From: Actinomycetota bacterium
GTDB taxonomy: Bacteria; Actinomycetota; Actinomycetes; Actinomycetales; Microbacteriaceae
Assembly (NCBI GenBank): GCA_009702405.1
Contig: WLIC01000002.1
Coordinates: forward strand, 1 to 20,677
Direction of reading: 5' to 3'
Length of the DNA stretch: 20,677 bases
Part shown: positions 7,376 through 14,818 of the stretch, in pieces
Layout of the letters: each line of letters begins with the position of its first letter
Numbering within the stretch: position 1 is the first letter of the stretch
Program-made: the position numbers and the translations under genes
Notes under the pieces: model-generated
What the model was told of the DNA's origin: nothing
What the model saw: the letters and a program-made list of their open reading frames with translations, nothing else
The model's database searches: none

Positions 7376-7459
7376 GCGGGAGTGGCGAAATTGGCAGACG
7401 CACTAGATTTAGGTTCTAGCGCCCTTGGCGTGTGGGTTCAAGTCCCACCTTCCGCACCA
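7376..7459 (+). tRNA. tRNA-Leu (anticodon UAG)
   Basis: This is an 84-base class II tRNA with an encoded CCA end (7457-7459). The acceptor arms GCGGGAG (7376-7382) and CTTCCGC pair with one G-U. The anticodon stem CTAGA/TCTAG (7403-7407, 7415-7419) frames the loop TTTAGGT with anticodon TAG at 7410-7412. A long variable arm (about CGCCCTTGGCG) precedes the T arm GTGGG-TTCAAGT-CCCAC. It reads CUA and probably other CUN leucine codons. Confidence 0.97.
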
Positions 7460-7461
7460 GC

Positions 7462-7499
7462 AACAAATCAAAGTCGGCTTTTAGCCGGCTTTATTTGTT
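7462..7499. terminator. Bidirectional intrinsic terminator
   Basis: AAAGTCGGCT and AGCCGGCTTT form a strong stem with a TTT loop (one G-U), and the flanks AACAAAT and ATTTGTT extend the pairing with a single bulged C. The plus strand has a T-rich tail after the stem (TTTATTTGTTT) and the minus strand has the mirror-image AT-rich tail. It ends the tRNA-Leu transcript 3 bases after CCA and also serves the convergent subtilase gene, whose TAA stop (7491-7493) lies inside the 3' arm. Confidence 0.85.
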
Positions 7500-9596
7500 T
7501 AACTTCTGAACTGCTGCAACAGCAGCACCGGCATCAATAATGCCAATTCCACATAACCCGGTCGTGATGGTGGAACCATCGTTCAGTTCTGTGTCGACGA
7601 GTTGGTAGGTGCAGTCCGAATCCGAAGCGAATGGCTTGACTGTGCTACTTAGGATCTTCCAAACCTGATCATCGGTCAGGCTAGGGCGAACCGAATACAT
7701 CAGAGCAACAACACCTGCTGCTATAGGAGAGGCCATACTGGTGCCTTCTTCTTTTCCATATATTGGATTTCCTGGCGTGGTCTTGCCATTATTTAGAGTT
7801 GACCAAATCTCACCACCGGCAGGAGCTCCTAAACCTGCGCGGTCATCTCCACCAGGGGCAGAAATATCTACGCCGATGAACACATCCTGTACTTGTGAAT
7901 AACCAGAGTAGTTACTGTAATAGGAACGATCACCGGTGTATCCAGTTGCACCGATTGTGATATTGCCATAACAGTTACCTGGATATGAACTAGTGGCAAT
8001 GCGATTATCGTTTCCAGCAGCTGTAACCAGAGTTACATCTCTCTTTTTCGATTCATCGATTGCCAGCTGTGTTGGTGAGTTCGAATAGCAGGTAGAGAAA
8101 GTTGAAGAACCAATTGAGAGATTGATTACCTTTGCTGGATATTGGTTGGTTGGGACACCTGAGATTCTTACTCCAATCGCCCAGTTGATTCCTGCTGCAA
8201 TATCACTTTCAGATCCACCGTTTACGCCAAGAACACGTACCGGTGAAATCTTTACGTTAGGTGCAACTCCAGTAATACCTATCGAGTTTGATTCAGCCGC
8301 AATAATTCCGGCAACGTGTGTGCCATGCCATGAACTAGGTGTTCCATCTGAGTTGTCATAGTCGCCTGGATCACTAGGGTTGGCATCCCTACCATTTCCA
8401 TCTCTTGCATTGGTTGCATTTGAAATGAAGTCATAGCCTGTAACGATGTTTGCATCTAAGTCAGGGTGCTCAGTTATCCCAGTATCAACTACCGCAACGA
8501 CTATGTCTGGGCTTCCTTTAGTTATCTTCCAGGCTTTAGAAGCATTGATTCCATATTCAGAATCTAGATACCATTGCAGATCAATCATCGGATCCTGCGA
8601 CTCAGTTACAACATCAGATGTAGTTGAACCTCTGGCATTAGTCGCGGTGACCTTTACCTGGTATCGCTTTCCAGCTTGCAAACCACTGAGTGTGCAAGAT
8701 GTTCCAGAGCTACTGCAAATCGATTGACTCTGATCTGATGCAGTTGCTGTTACTGAGTAATTAACCGGTAAACCACCACGCTCGACCTTGCCTTGAAGTG
8801 CCCATGCAACTATCGGGTTAGTTGAAGTGATGTTGCCAGCTGACTGTAAGACAGGTTTTTGTGGAGCAGCAGTAGGAACAATCGTAACTATCGCTGATTC
8901 AGGACTTACTGCCATGTATTTGTTGTTCGCAGTTTTAGTAATGGCATAGACCTTGAAGCGAGCGGTTGCTCCTGCGACCAAATCTGTTGAAACAGTTATG
9001 GAAGTTAATTTGCTTTTAGTGTTGCTGACTAAATCAACAAACCCTTTAGCAACTGGGTCAAATTTACTTACTCGGTAACCCCACAACAATCCACCATTTA
9101 GTTTGCTTGGTGGGTTCCAGCTAAGAACAACTCTAGGTTCACTCGGACTTGAGGCAAGCCAAGCATCTCTAGCTTTTACTCCAATCGGAGCGGTGCTTGC
9201 TTTCAATACTCCAAGTTTTGGAGTTGCCTCTTTATAGAACTGTGCATCGAGGAAATGATCTAGGTAAACAGCTTCAACTGCTGGCTCGGTAGCTACCTCG
9301 CTAGCAACTCTGAGCGCCGTTGTCTCATCAAGAGGTTTTTCAAAACTAGCCGAATACATGCCGAGACCAGCATCTAGTCCATCAACTAGTTTGATGCTGG
9401 TACCGTCAATGGCCACTTGATTACCAAAGGCATCGATTGCAATTACTCCTGGCTGGTATTTGATTACTAACCCGACTACTGGTTGGCCAAGATATGAAGG
9501 ATCACTGAAGACATCTGCTTTAGCTGGAGTGAGCGCAGGAACTGAAATCGAGGCTATGAATAGCAAGGCGCTAGCCAGGAATATGCGCAATCTCAT
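7491..9596 (-). CDS. Secreted subtilisin-like serine protease (S8) with fibronectin-like domains
   Basis: This 701-residue exported protease degrades proteins outside the cell. It has a signal peptide (basic start, hydrophobic core, likely cleavage after AKA, residue 27). Residues about 36-120 resemble an inhibitor-I9-type propeptide, ending in VATEPAVEAVYLDHFLDA. Two fibronectin type III-like segments (about 138-240 and 245-332) follow, with VVLSWNPPS and YQVKVTATNARGS as typical strands. The catalytic domain (about 338-697) has Asp371 (VVDTGI), His424 (HGTHVAG), the oxyanion Asn529 (AAGND) and Ser620 (GTSMASP), so it should be active. Placing fibronectin domains between propeptide and protease is unusual; they normally follow the catalytic domain. 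Six Cys residues (294, 301, 503, 542, 662, 682) may pair. No anchor or sorting signal is visible. Confidence 0.93.
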   Translation of the reverse strand: MRLRIFLASALLFIASISVPALTPAKADVFSDPSYLGQPVVGLVIKYQPGVIAIDAFGNQVAIDGTSIKLVDGLDAGLGMYSASFEKPLDETTALRVASEVATEPAVEAVYLDHFLDAQFYKEATPKLGVLKASTAPIGVKARDAWLASSPSEPRVVLSWNPPSKLNGGLLWGYRVSKFDPVAKGFVDLVSNTKSKLTSITVSTDLVAGATARFKVYAITKTANNKYMAVSPESAIVTIVPTAAPQKPVLQSAGNITSTNPIVAWALQGKVERGGLPVNYSVTATASDQSQSICSSSGTSCTLSGLQAGKRYQVKVTATNARGSTTSDVVTESQDPMIDLQWYLDSEYGINASKAWKITKGSPDIVVAVVDTGITEHPDLDANIVTGYDFISNATNARDGNGRDANPSDPGDYDNSDGTPSSWHGTHVAGIIAAESNSIGITGVAPNVKISPVRVLGVNGGSESDIAAGINWAIGVRISGVPTNQYPAKVINLSIGSSTFSTCYSNSPTQLAIDESKKRDVTLVTAAGNDNRIATSSYPGNCYGNITIGATGYTGDRSYYSNYSGYSQVQDVFIGVDISAPGGDDRAGLGAPAGGEIWSTLNNGKTTPGNPIYGKEEGTSMASPIAAGVVALMYSVRPSLTDDQVWKILSSTVKPFASDSDCTYQLVDTELNDGSTITTGLCGIGIIDAGAAVAAVQKLNK

Positions 9597-9639
9597 GAAC
9601 TCAACCTAACCCCAACCGCTGAAAGAATGCTGAATCTAA

Positions 9640-10218
9640 TCACAGGCTTTTCTGTAAAAGGACTGTTCCCAACCAACGGTTGAACTTGAAGCCCACTTTA
9701 CCTAGGTGCCCTTGCTTCTTGAAGCCAAAGGCTTCGTGCAACGCTATTGATGGCGCTGCACCTTTATCGCTGATCACAGCAACTATTTCTCTAACTCCGG
9801 CTGCTTTAGATAAATCGATTAGTTCTTTTAGCAGCTTCGTACCAATACGCTTTCCGATGGCAGCAGGTCTCAGATAGATAGTGTCTTCGACAGTTCTTCG
9901 ATAAGCAGCTTTCTGACGCCAAGGTGCCACATAGGCAAAGCCAAGAATGTTTCCTGAACTACTTTCAGCCACAATGAAAGGTAGCTCCAAGCCTTCAAGG
10001 TAATCGAGCTTCTCTTGCCAATTACTTTCAGTGGTTTGTTCGATGTCAAAGGTAACCACAGAGTTCACTACATAGTAGTTATAGATTTCTGTGATTTGTT
10101 TTAGGTCAGAGTTAGCTGCCTTACGCAAAGTGATCTCATCGACTTTGAGTTCTTCTGGTGCACCTTTAGCCTTTAGTAGTTTTACTAAACGCCAGCGTGA
10201 TTCTGAATCTAATGGCAA
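9640..10218 (-). CDS. GNAT family N-acetyltransferase (phosphinothricin acetyltransferase-like)
   Basis: This GNAT enzyme would transfer an acetyl group from acetyl-CoA to an amine. The fold runs from ITLRKAANSDLKQITEIYN, through the PAT-like FAYVAPWRQKAAYRRTVEDTIYL stretch, to the acetyl-CoA loop region AIGKRIGTKLL and the ALHEAFGFKKQGH motif. This pattern matches the phosphinothricin/methionine-sulfone acetyltransferase subgroup, which in nature often acts on amino acid analogues. I start it at TTG 10218: AAGGAG (10231-10226) lies 7 bases upstream and overlaps the ung stop codon, giving 192 residues. A TTG at 10242 would put the start inside ung without a ribosome site. About 28 residues precede the GNAT fold. 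It is likely co-transcribed with ung. The substrate is unknown. Confidence 0.85.
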   Translation of the reverse strand: MPLDSESRWRLVKLLKAKGAPEELKVDEITLRKAANSDLKQITEIYNYYVVNSVVTFDIEQTTESNWQEKLDYLEGLELPFIVAESSSGNILGFAYVAPWRQKAAYRRTVEDTIYLRPAAIGKRIGTKLLKELIDLSKAAGVREIVAVISDKGAAPSIALHEAFGFKKQGHLGKVGFKFNRWLGTVLLQKSL

Positions 10219-10225
10219 GACTTCA

Positions 10226-10231
10226 CTCCTT
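10226..10231 (-). promoter_or_regulatory. Shine-Dalgarno site that fixes the GNAT start
   Basis: AAGGAG on the minus strand overlaps the last bases of the ung TAA stop (10232-10230) and stands 7 bases before TTG 10218. It selects this start over the upstream TTG at 10242 and suggests the GNAT gene is translated by ribosomes finishing ung. Confidence 0.7.
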
Positions 10232-10886
10232 AACAAGACCAATCTATCGGCTCTAAGCCCAGACCCAATAACTCTTGATTTGCTCTACTAAAAGGTTTTG
10301 AACCAAAGAAACCTCGATAGGCAGATAGCGGACTCGGATGTACAGATTCAATTAGTTTGCAGTTCGAAGATCCTCCTGCTACTTCCCTACCCAAAGCTAC
10401 AGCTGGCGAACCCCAGAGAAGAAAGACCAACTTATTTCTTTTACTAAGTTCTAGTAGTGCATTCTTGGTGAAGATATCCCAGCCCAAACGTGAGTGCGCT
10501 CCAGCTTTACCAATCCGAGTAGTCAAGGTCATGTTTAGAAGTAATACGCCTTGATCCACCCATTTCGACAGGTTTACTTCATTTCCTAGTTCAAGCCCAA
10601 GGTCGCTTTCAAGTTCCTTGACGATGTTTACCAAACTGCGAGGCATCTTTCGATTAGCATCCATGGCGAAGGCCAACCCAATAGCATCGCCTTCTGAGGG
10701 ATAAGGGTCTTGACCTAGGATGACCAACTTCAGCTTGGCTGGGTCAGTTTCAAAGGCTCGCATTACCTTGTTCAGTCCCGGTGTTACCTGTTCCTGAGCC
10801 CGAACTGATGCCTCTATCTCATCAAGCATTGGCTTGAACTGGCTAAGCCAGAGCTGCCAGGTGGGGTGCATTTGCTCGAAGAACAT
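10230..10886 (-). CDS. ung: Uracil-DNA glycosylase, family 1
   Basis: This enzyme removes uracil from DNA as the first step of base excision repair. Its 218 residues include the family 1 motif GQDPYPSEGDAIGLAF (58-73) with general base Asp60, LLLNMTLTTRIGKAGAHS (115-132) and the DNA-intercalating HPSPLSAYRGFFGSKPFS loop (183-200) with catalytic His183. The usual GQDPYH reads GQDPYP here; this is normal in actinobacterial Ung. The ATG at 10886 has no strong Shine-Dalgarno site; the Met at residue 6 (MHPTW) is an alternative that matches the N-terminus of many relatives. It is divergent from the M20 amidohydrolase gene, with 55 bases between them. Confidence 0.95.
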   Translation of the reverse strand: MFFEQMHPTWQLWLSQFKPMLDEIEASVRAQEQVTPGLNKVMRAFETDPAKLKLVILGQDPYPSEGDAIGLAFAMDANRKMPRSLVNIVKELESDLGLELGNEVNLSKWVDQGVLLLNMTLTTRIGKAGAHSRLGWDIFTKNALLELSKRNKLVFLLWGSPAVALGREVAGGSSNCKLIESVHPSPLSAYRGFFGSKPFSRANQELLGLGLEPIDWSC

Positions 10887-10941
10887 AAGTAAATGCTAGG
10901 CCCTAAAAATGGTGCCAAAATAGAGATGACTCCCTAATGAG

Positions 10942-12162
10942 ATGAGAAGCCAAATGGATTACAACCTACTTAAGACTCAAGCACAAGCCAAGCAAGCAAA
11001 CCTTGTGACGGTAAGAAGAGATCTGCATCAGATTCCTGAATTTGGTCTTGACCTACCAAACACGTTGGCTAGAGTCCTAAAAGAAGTTGGGCACTTAGGC
11101 GAAGTGACTCTTGGTAAAGACATGACTGCTGCTGCAGTTCTAATCAAGGGAAGTCAACCAGGACCAACAGTTCTTCTTCGTGCAGACATGGATGCCCTTG
11201 CAGTTAATGAAGACACCGGTTTGCCTTTCTCATCTACTAATGGATACATGCATGCCTGTGGCCACGACCTACACATGGCCATCGGAGTCGGTGCTGCTCA
11301 GCTAATTGCAGAGAACAAAGATCAACTCAAGGGAAATGTTGTGATGTTCTTCCAACCTGGTGAAGAAGGTCACGACGGTGCAGGTGTCATGCTTTCTCAA
11401 GACATGCATCTGGTCTCAGGTGAAAAGCCAATCGCTGCTTACGGTATCCACGTTTTCTCAATGGATGATCCTGGAGTGTTTTCCTCTCGTAAGGGAACCA
11501 TGATGGCTTCAGCTGGAGATGTAATTGTCACTCTTAGAGGTAAAGGTGGCCACGGCTCAATGCCTTGGAACGCAGTAGATCCAATTACTGGACTAATCGA
11601 AATTCTGAGCTCTATCCAGTCATACATCATCAAACACTTCGATGCCCTAGACCCAATCGTGCTTAACGTGGGATGGATTAAAGCTGGTAACGACCACACC
11701 ACAAACATCGTTCCTGAAGTTGCAAGCTTTGGAGCAACCGTTCGCTCATTCTCAAAGCAAGGCTATGAAGACACAAGAACCAAGCTTCCTGCTTTCATCA
11801 AGAATGTTGCTGCAGCTTTTGGCTTAGAGGCAGAAATTGAATTCAGCCCTGCAACCAAGGTATTGGTAAATAACCACGCTGCTATCGACCGCGTTGAGCG
11901 CATGGTTGAGACCGTATTCGGTGAGGGCAGGTACGAGAACATGGAGCAGCCGATTCCTGGTGGCGAAGACATGGCCAGCATCTTGGAAGAGATACCTGGT
12001 GCTTTCGTCTTCCTATCAGCGGCAGACCCAAGCATCCCTATGGAAAAGCGCCAAGCCAACCACAGCAACAAGGCTGTCTTCGATGACTCTGTCCTAGCTG
12101 ATGGAGCGACGATGCTGGCCGCTCTAGCCTTTGATACTCTAGATGAGGCTGCTGGAAAGTAA
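10942..12162 (+). CDS. M20D family metal-dependent amidohydrolase
   Basis: This 406-residue hydrolase belongs to the M20D group (hippurate hydrolase, N-acyl-amino acid and IAA-amino acid hydrolases), which cleaves amide bonds of N-acylated amino acids with two metal ions. Seen directly: RRDLHQIPEFG (25-35), LRADMDAL (79-86), metal ligands Cys106 and His108 in HACGHDLH, the Glu141-Glu142 pair in PGEEGHDGAG, His170 and the C-terminal His374 (ANHSNK). The lid domain (about 190-305) contains GGHGSMPWNAVDP (202-214). Either ATG 10942 or the in-frame ATG 10954 may start it; GAGAAG just before 10954 slightly favours the latter. Its substrate is not clear. A hairpin straddles its stop codon and metY follows 132 bases later. 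Confidence 0.88.
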   Translation: MRSQMDYNLLKTQAQAKQANLVTVRRDLHQIPEFGLDLPNTLARVLKEVGHLGEVTLGKDMTAAAVLIKGSQPGPTVLLRADMDALAVNEDTGLPFSSTNGYMHACGHDLHMAIGVGAAQLIAENKDQLKGNVVMFFQPGEEGHDGAGVMLSQDMHLVSGEKPIAAYGIHVFSMDDPGVFSSRKGTMMASAGDVIVTLRGKGGHGSMPWNAVDPITGLIEILSSIQSYIIKHFDALDPIVLNVGWIKAGNDHTTNIVPEVASFGATVRSFSKQGYEDTRTKLPAFIKNVAAAFGLEAEIEFSPATKVLVNNHAAIDRVERMVETVFGEGRYENMEQPIPGGEDMASILEEIPGAFVFLSAADPSIPMEKRQANHSNKAVFDDSVLADGATMLAALAFDTLDEAAGK

Positions 12163-12169
12163 TCCAGCA
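12150..12169 (+). terminator. Hairpin across the M20 gene stop codon
   Basis: TGCTGGA (12150-12156) and TCCAGCA (12163-12169) form a perfect 7-bp stem with the loop AAGTAA, which contains the TAA stop. GG and CC outside can add two pairs with one bulge. No T-tract follows, so it may be a weak terminator or an mRNA 3'-end stabiliser. Confidence 0.4.
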
Positions 12170-12173
12170 CCTC

Positions 12174-12221
12174 TGGCCAACGAAGCTCAGATTTAGAAAA
12201 GTTACGCTTCGTTTCAGGCCA
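12174..12221 (+). promoter_or_regulatory. Structured leader upstream of metY
   Basis: TGGCCAACGAAG (12174-12185) pairs with CTTCGTT (12207-12213) and GGCCA (12217-12221): 12 base pairs interrupted only by a 3-base TCA bulge, with a 21-base loop. It lies 73 bases before the metY start, in a 132-base gap between same-strand genes. It could terminate the M20 transcript (a moderately T-rich tail follows) or be a leader element regulating metY-metX. The core motifs of known SAM riboswitch classes are not apparent. A nine-codon open frame with one Cys codon (12221-12250) follows. The function is inferred. Confidence 0.45.
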
Positions 12222-12294
12222 TGTTTGTCTGCTTGCATACATCTGCATAGCCTTAGAAGCACACCCTTCTTTTGACTATTAGAAAGCACACACA

Positions 12295-13593
12295 ATGAGT
12301 AACGATCCAGCAAACTGGGGATTTGAAACCGCACAGATTCACGCGGGTCAATCTCCTGACCCAACAACCAACTCGGTAACCACACCGATCTATAACACCA
12401 CCGCTTATGTCTTCAACTCTTCTGAGCATGCCGCCAAGCTTTTTGGTCTTGCTGAGTTTGGAAACATCTACACCCGCATCATGAACCCAACTCAGGATGT
12501 TGCTGAAAAGCGCATTGCTGCTTTGGAAGGCGGAACTGCTGCCCTGTTGCTATCTTCAGGTCAGGCTGCTGAAACTTTTGCAATCCTAAACATTGCACAA
12601 GCTGGAGATCACATCGTTGCATCTTCAACTTTGTATGGTGGAACTTACAACCTGTTCAAATACACCTTGCCAAAGCTAGGTATCACAACAACTTTCGTTG
12701 AAGACCAGGATGACCTTGCTGCTTGGGCTGCTGCTGTTCAACCAAACACCAAGTTGTTCTTCGCTGAAACTATTGGTAACCCTAAAGTAAGCATCTTGGA
12801 CATCTCAGGTGTTGCTGATGTTGCACACAAAAACGGTCTTCCACTTATCGTTGACAACACCGTTGCAACTCCATACCTAATCAAGCCTCTTGATTTCGGT
12901 GCTGACATTGTTGTTCACTCAGCAACTAAGTTCCTAGGTGGACATGGAACTGTTGTTGCTGGTGCAATCGTTGATGGTGGAAAGTTTGCTTGGTCTAAGA
13001 GCGACAAGTTTCCAGGACTAACCGAGCCAGACCCTTCATACCACGGCGTTAACTACACAGCAGCTCTAGGTGATGGCATTGCATACATCATCAAGGCTCG
13101 CGTGCAACTGCTTCGTGACCTAGGTTCAGCTATTGCTCCAACTAGTGCATGGCAGTTACTACAAGGTATTGAAACTCTTAGCCTTCGCATTGACCGTCAC
13201 GTTGAAAACGCTAAAAAGGTTGCAGAGTTCCTATCAAAGCACCCTCAGGTTGAAAGCGTTAACTACGCAGCACTTCCTACCTCTCCTTGGTTTGAGGCAG
13301 CTAAGAAGTATGCCCCTAAGGGACCTGGTGCAATCGTTTCATTCGAGATCAAGGGTGGTGTTGAGAAGGGTTCTAAGTTTGTTGAATCTCTCAACCTGTT
13401 CTTGCACGTTGCCAACATTGGTGATGTTAGATCTCTAGTGATTCACCCGGCTAGCACAACACATTCACAGCTATCTCCTGAGCAGCAGCTTTCTGCTGGT
13501 GTTACCCCAGGTCTAGTTCGTCTATCTGTTGGGTTAGAGTCAATTGAAGACATCATCGCTGATCTAGAAACTGGTTTCGAAGCAGCCAAGTAA
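12295..13593 (+). CDS. metY: O-acetylhomoserine sulfhydrylase (aminocarboxypropyltransferase)
   Basis: This 432-residue PLP enzyme of the Cys/Met metabolism family converts O-acetyl-L-homoserine and sulfide to L-homocysteine and acetate in the cytoplasm. Signature stretches are ETAQIHAGQSPDP (11-23), YTRIMNPTQDVAEKRIAALEGG (59-80), SSGQAAE (87-93), ETIGNPK (158-164), VDNTVATPY (186-194) and the PLP-binding Lys212 in VHSATKFLGGHG. The long internal region GLTEPDPSYHGVNY (241-254) is typical of MetY rather than cystathionine gamma-synthase. AGAAAG lies 8 bases before the ATG. The gene is followed 19 bases later by metX, which makes its substrate, so the two form an operon for direct sulfhydrylation. 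Confidence 0.95.
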   Translation: MSNDPANWGFETAQIHAGQSPDPTTNSVTTPIYNTTAYVFNSSEHAAKLFGLAEFGNIYTRIMNPTQDVAEKRIAALEGGTAALLLSSGQAAETFAILNIAQAGDHIVASSTLYGGTYNLFKYTLPKLGITTTFVEDQDDLAAWAAAVQPNTKLFFAETIGNPKVSILDISGVADVAHKNGLPLIVDNTVATPYLIKPLDFGADIVVHSATKFLGGHGTVVAGAIVDGGKFAWSKSDKFPGLTEPDPSYHGVNYTAALGDGIAYIIKARVQLLRDLGSAIAPTSAWQLLQGIETLSLRIDRHVENAKKVAEFLSKHPQVESVNYAALPTSPWFEAAKKYAPKGPGAIVSFEIKGGVEKGSKFVESLNLFLHVANIGDVRSLVIHPASTTHSQLSPEQQLSAGVTPGLVRLSVGLESIEDIIADLETGFEAAK

Positions 13594-13612
13594 GAAAGAT
13601 AAAAGATCCTTT

Positions 13613-14818
13613 ATGGATTTTCAAACACCTGAGGACACCGTCCCGTCAGATTTCATAACCGAGGAGCTAAGCCGACAATTAGTTGGTAAGCCCAAGGCAA
13701 CTGGAGCATGGCGGGATGGTGACCCTCAAGGTGATCGTCTCTTTGCACCAATCGGTAACCTGACCCTTGAATCAGGTAAAGAACTACATCAAGTAAAAAT
13801 TGCTTATGAAACTTGGGGAACACTAAACCAAGACGCATCAAATGCAGTCCTTGTTCTTCATGCCCTAACCGGTGACTCTCATGCGGTTGGTAAAGCCAGC
13901 AAAGAACACCCAACCGAAGGTTGGTGGAGCGACCTAATCGGCCCTGGCCTTGCTATCGATACCAACAAATACTTTGTGGTGGTGCCGAATATTCTTGGTG
14001 GCTGCCAAGGTTCAACCGGACCTTCTTCCCTAGATAAAACAGGTAGAGAATACGGCTCTAGATTTCCTTTCCTAACCATTAGAGATCAGGTATCAGCTCA
14101 GGTTGCCTTTAGCGATCTGATTGGCATTAAGACCTGGCATGCCATCATCGGTGGCTCCATGGGTGGCATGCACGTCTTAGAGTGGGCTATCGACTACCCA
14201 ACTAGAGTTCAACGCATTGCTGTTATTGCAGCTCCTGCAGTTACCTCTGCCGATCAGATTGCTTTGAACTCAGTTCAAATAGAAGCAATCAAAGCAGACC
14301 CACAGTTTGCTAAAGGTAACTACTATGACGCTAAAGCTGGTCTTGGTCCCCACGCAGGACTAGCACTAGCTAGAAGAATGGCGTTGTTGAACTACCGTTC
14401 CCCGTCTGAACTAAATGATCGCTTTGACAGAGCCTGGCAATCTGAAGTTAGCCCGCTAGGTGATGGTGGCAGATTCGCTGTTGTGTCTTATTTGGATTTT
14501 CATGGCAATAAGTTCACTAGAAGATTTGATGCCAATACATATATCGCTTTAGTTGAAGCTATGAATTCTCACGATGTTGGAAGAAACAGAAAGTCAGCAA
14601 AAGCTGCTCTTGCCAAGATCAAGGCTAAGACTTTAGTTATTGGTATTGATAGCGACCGACTATTTCCTATTGAGAATCAGAAGTTCATTGCCGAACATCT
14701 AACTGTTCCTCTGGTCGGTGGCAAATTACACACCATCTCAAGTAGTTATGGTCACGATGGTTTCCTCATTGAACATGAGAAGGTCGGACCACTACTAGCT
14801 AAGCTTTTACGCGCTTAG
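13613..14818 (+). CDS. metX: Homoserine O-acetyltransferase
   Basis: This 401-residue alpha/beta hydrolase-fold enzyme acetylates L-homoserine with acetyl-CoA, the first committed step of methionine synthesis. It has the MetX motifs VLVLHALTGDSH (79-90), NILGGCQGSTGPSS (126-139) and GGSMGGMHVLEW (180-191) with nucleophile Ser182. The acid Asp348 lies in SDRLFP and the catalytic His381 in GHDGFL. Length and motifs are complete. It lies 19 bases after metY with a weak ribosome site (AAAAG, 7 bases before ATG), consistent with co-transcription. Its 3' end overlaps the convergent membrane glycosyltransferase gene by 20 bases. Confidence 0.95.
   Translation: MDFQTPEDTVPSDFITEELSRQLVGKPKATGAWRDGDPQGDRLFAPIGNLTLESGKELHQVKIAYETWGTLNQDASNAVLVLHALTGDSHAVGKASKEHPTEGWWSDLIGPGLAIDTNKYFVVVPNILGGCQGSTGPSSLDKTGREYGSRFPFLTIRDQVSAQVAFSDLIGIKTWHAIIGGSMGGMHVLEWAIDYPTRVQRIAVIAAPAVTSADQIALNSVQIEAIKADPQFAKGNYYDAKAGLGPHAGLALARRMALLNYRSPSELNDRFDRAWQSEVSPLGDGGRFAVVSYLDFHGNKFTRRFDANTYIALVEAMNSHDVGRNRKSAKAALAKIKAKTLVIGIDSDRLFPIENQKFIAEHLTVPLVGGKLHTISSSYGHDGFLIEHEKVGPLLAKLLRA

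Noticed and set aside
10696..10715. Ung motif GQDPYP in place of the textbook GQDPYH
   Set aside because: Actinobacterial family 1 Ung proteins commonly have Pro here, and the other catalytic residues are intact, so it is not a damaged active site.
12171..12190. Possible SAM-I/SAM-IV riboswitch before metY
   Set aside because: CTGGCC...GAAGC resembles one conserved SAM-I segment, but the remaining core elements and the overall junction layout are missing; only a long single stem is seen.
11763..12248. Long open frame antisense to the M20 amidohydrolase (161 codons)
   Set aside because: The plus strand encodes a complete, motif-rich M20 enzyme over the same bases; the antisense frame has no recognisable motifs and no ribosome site, so it is a shadow frame.
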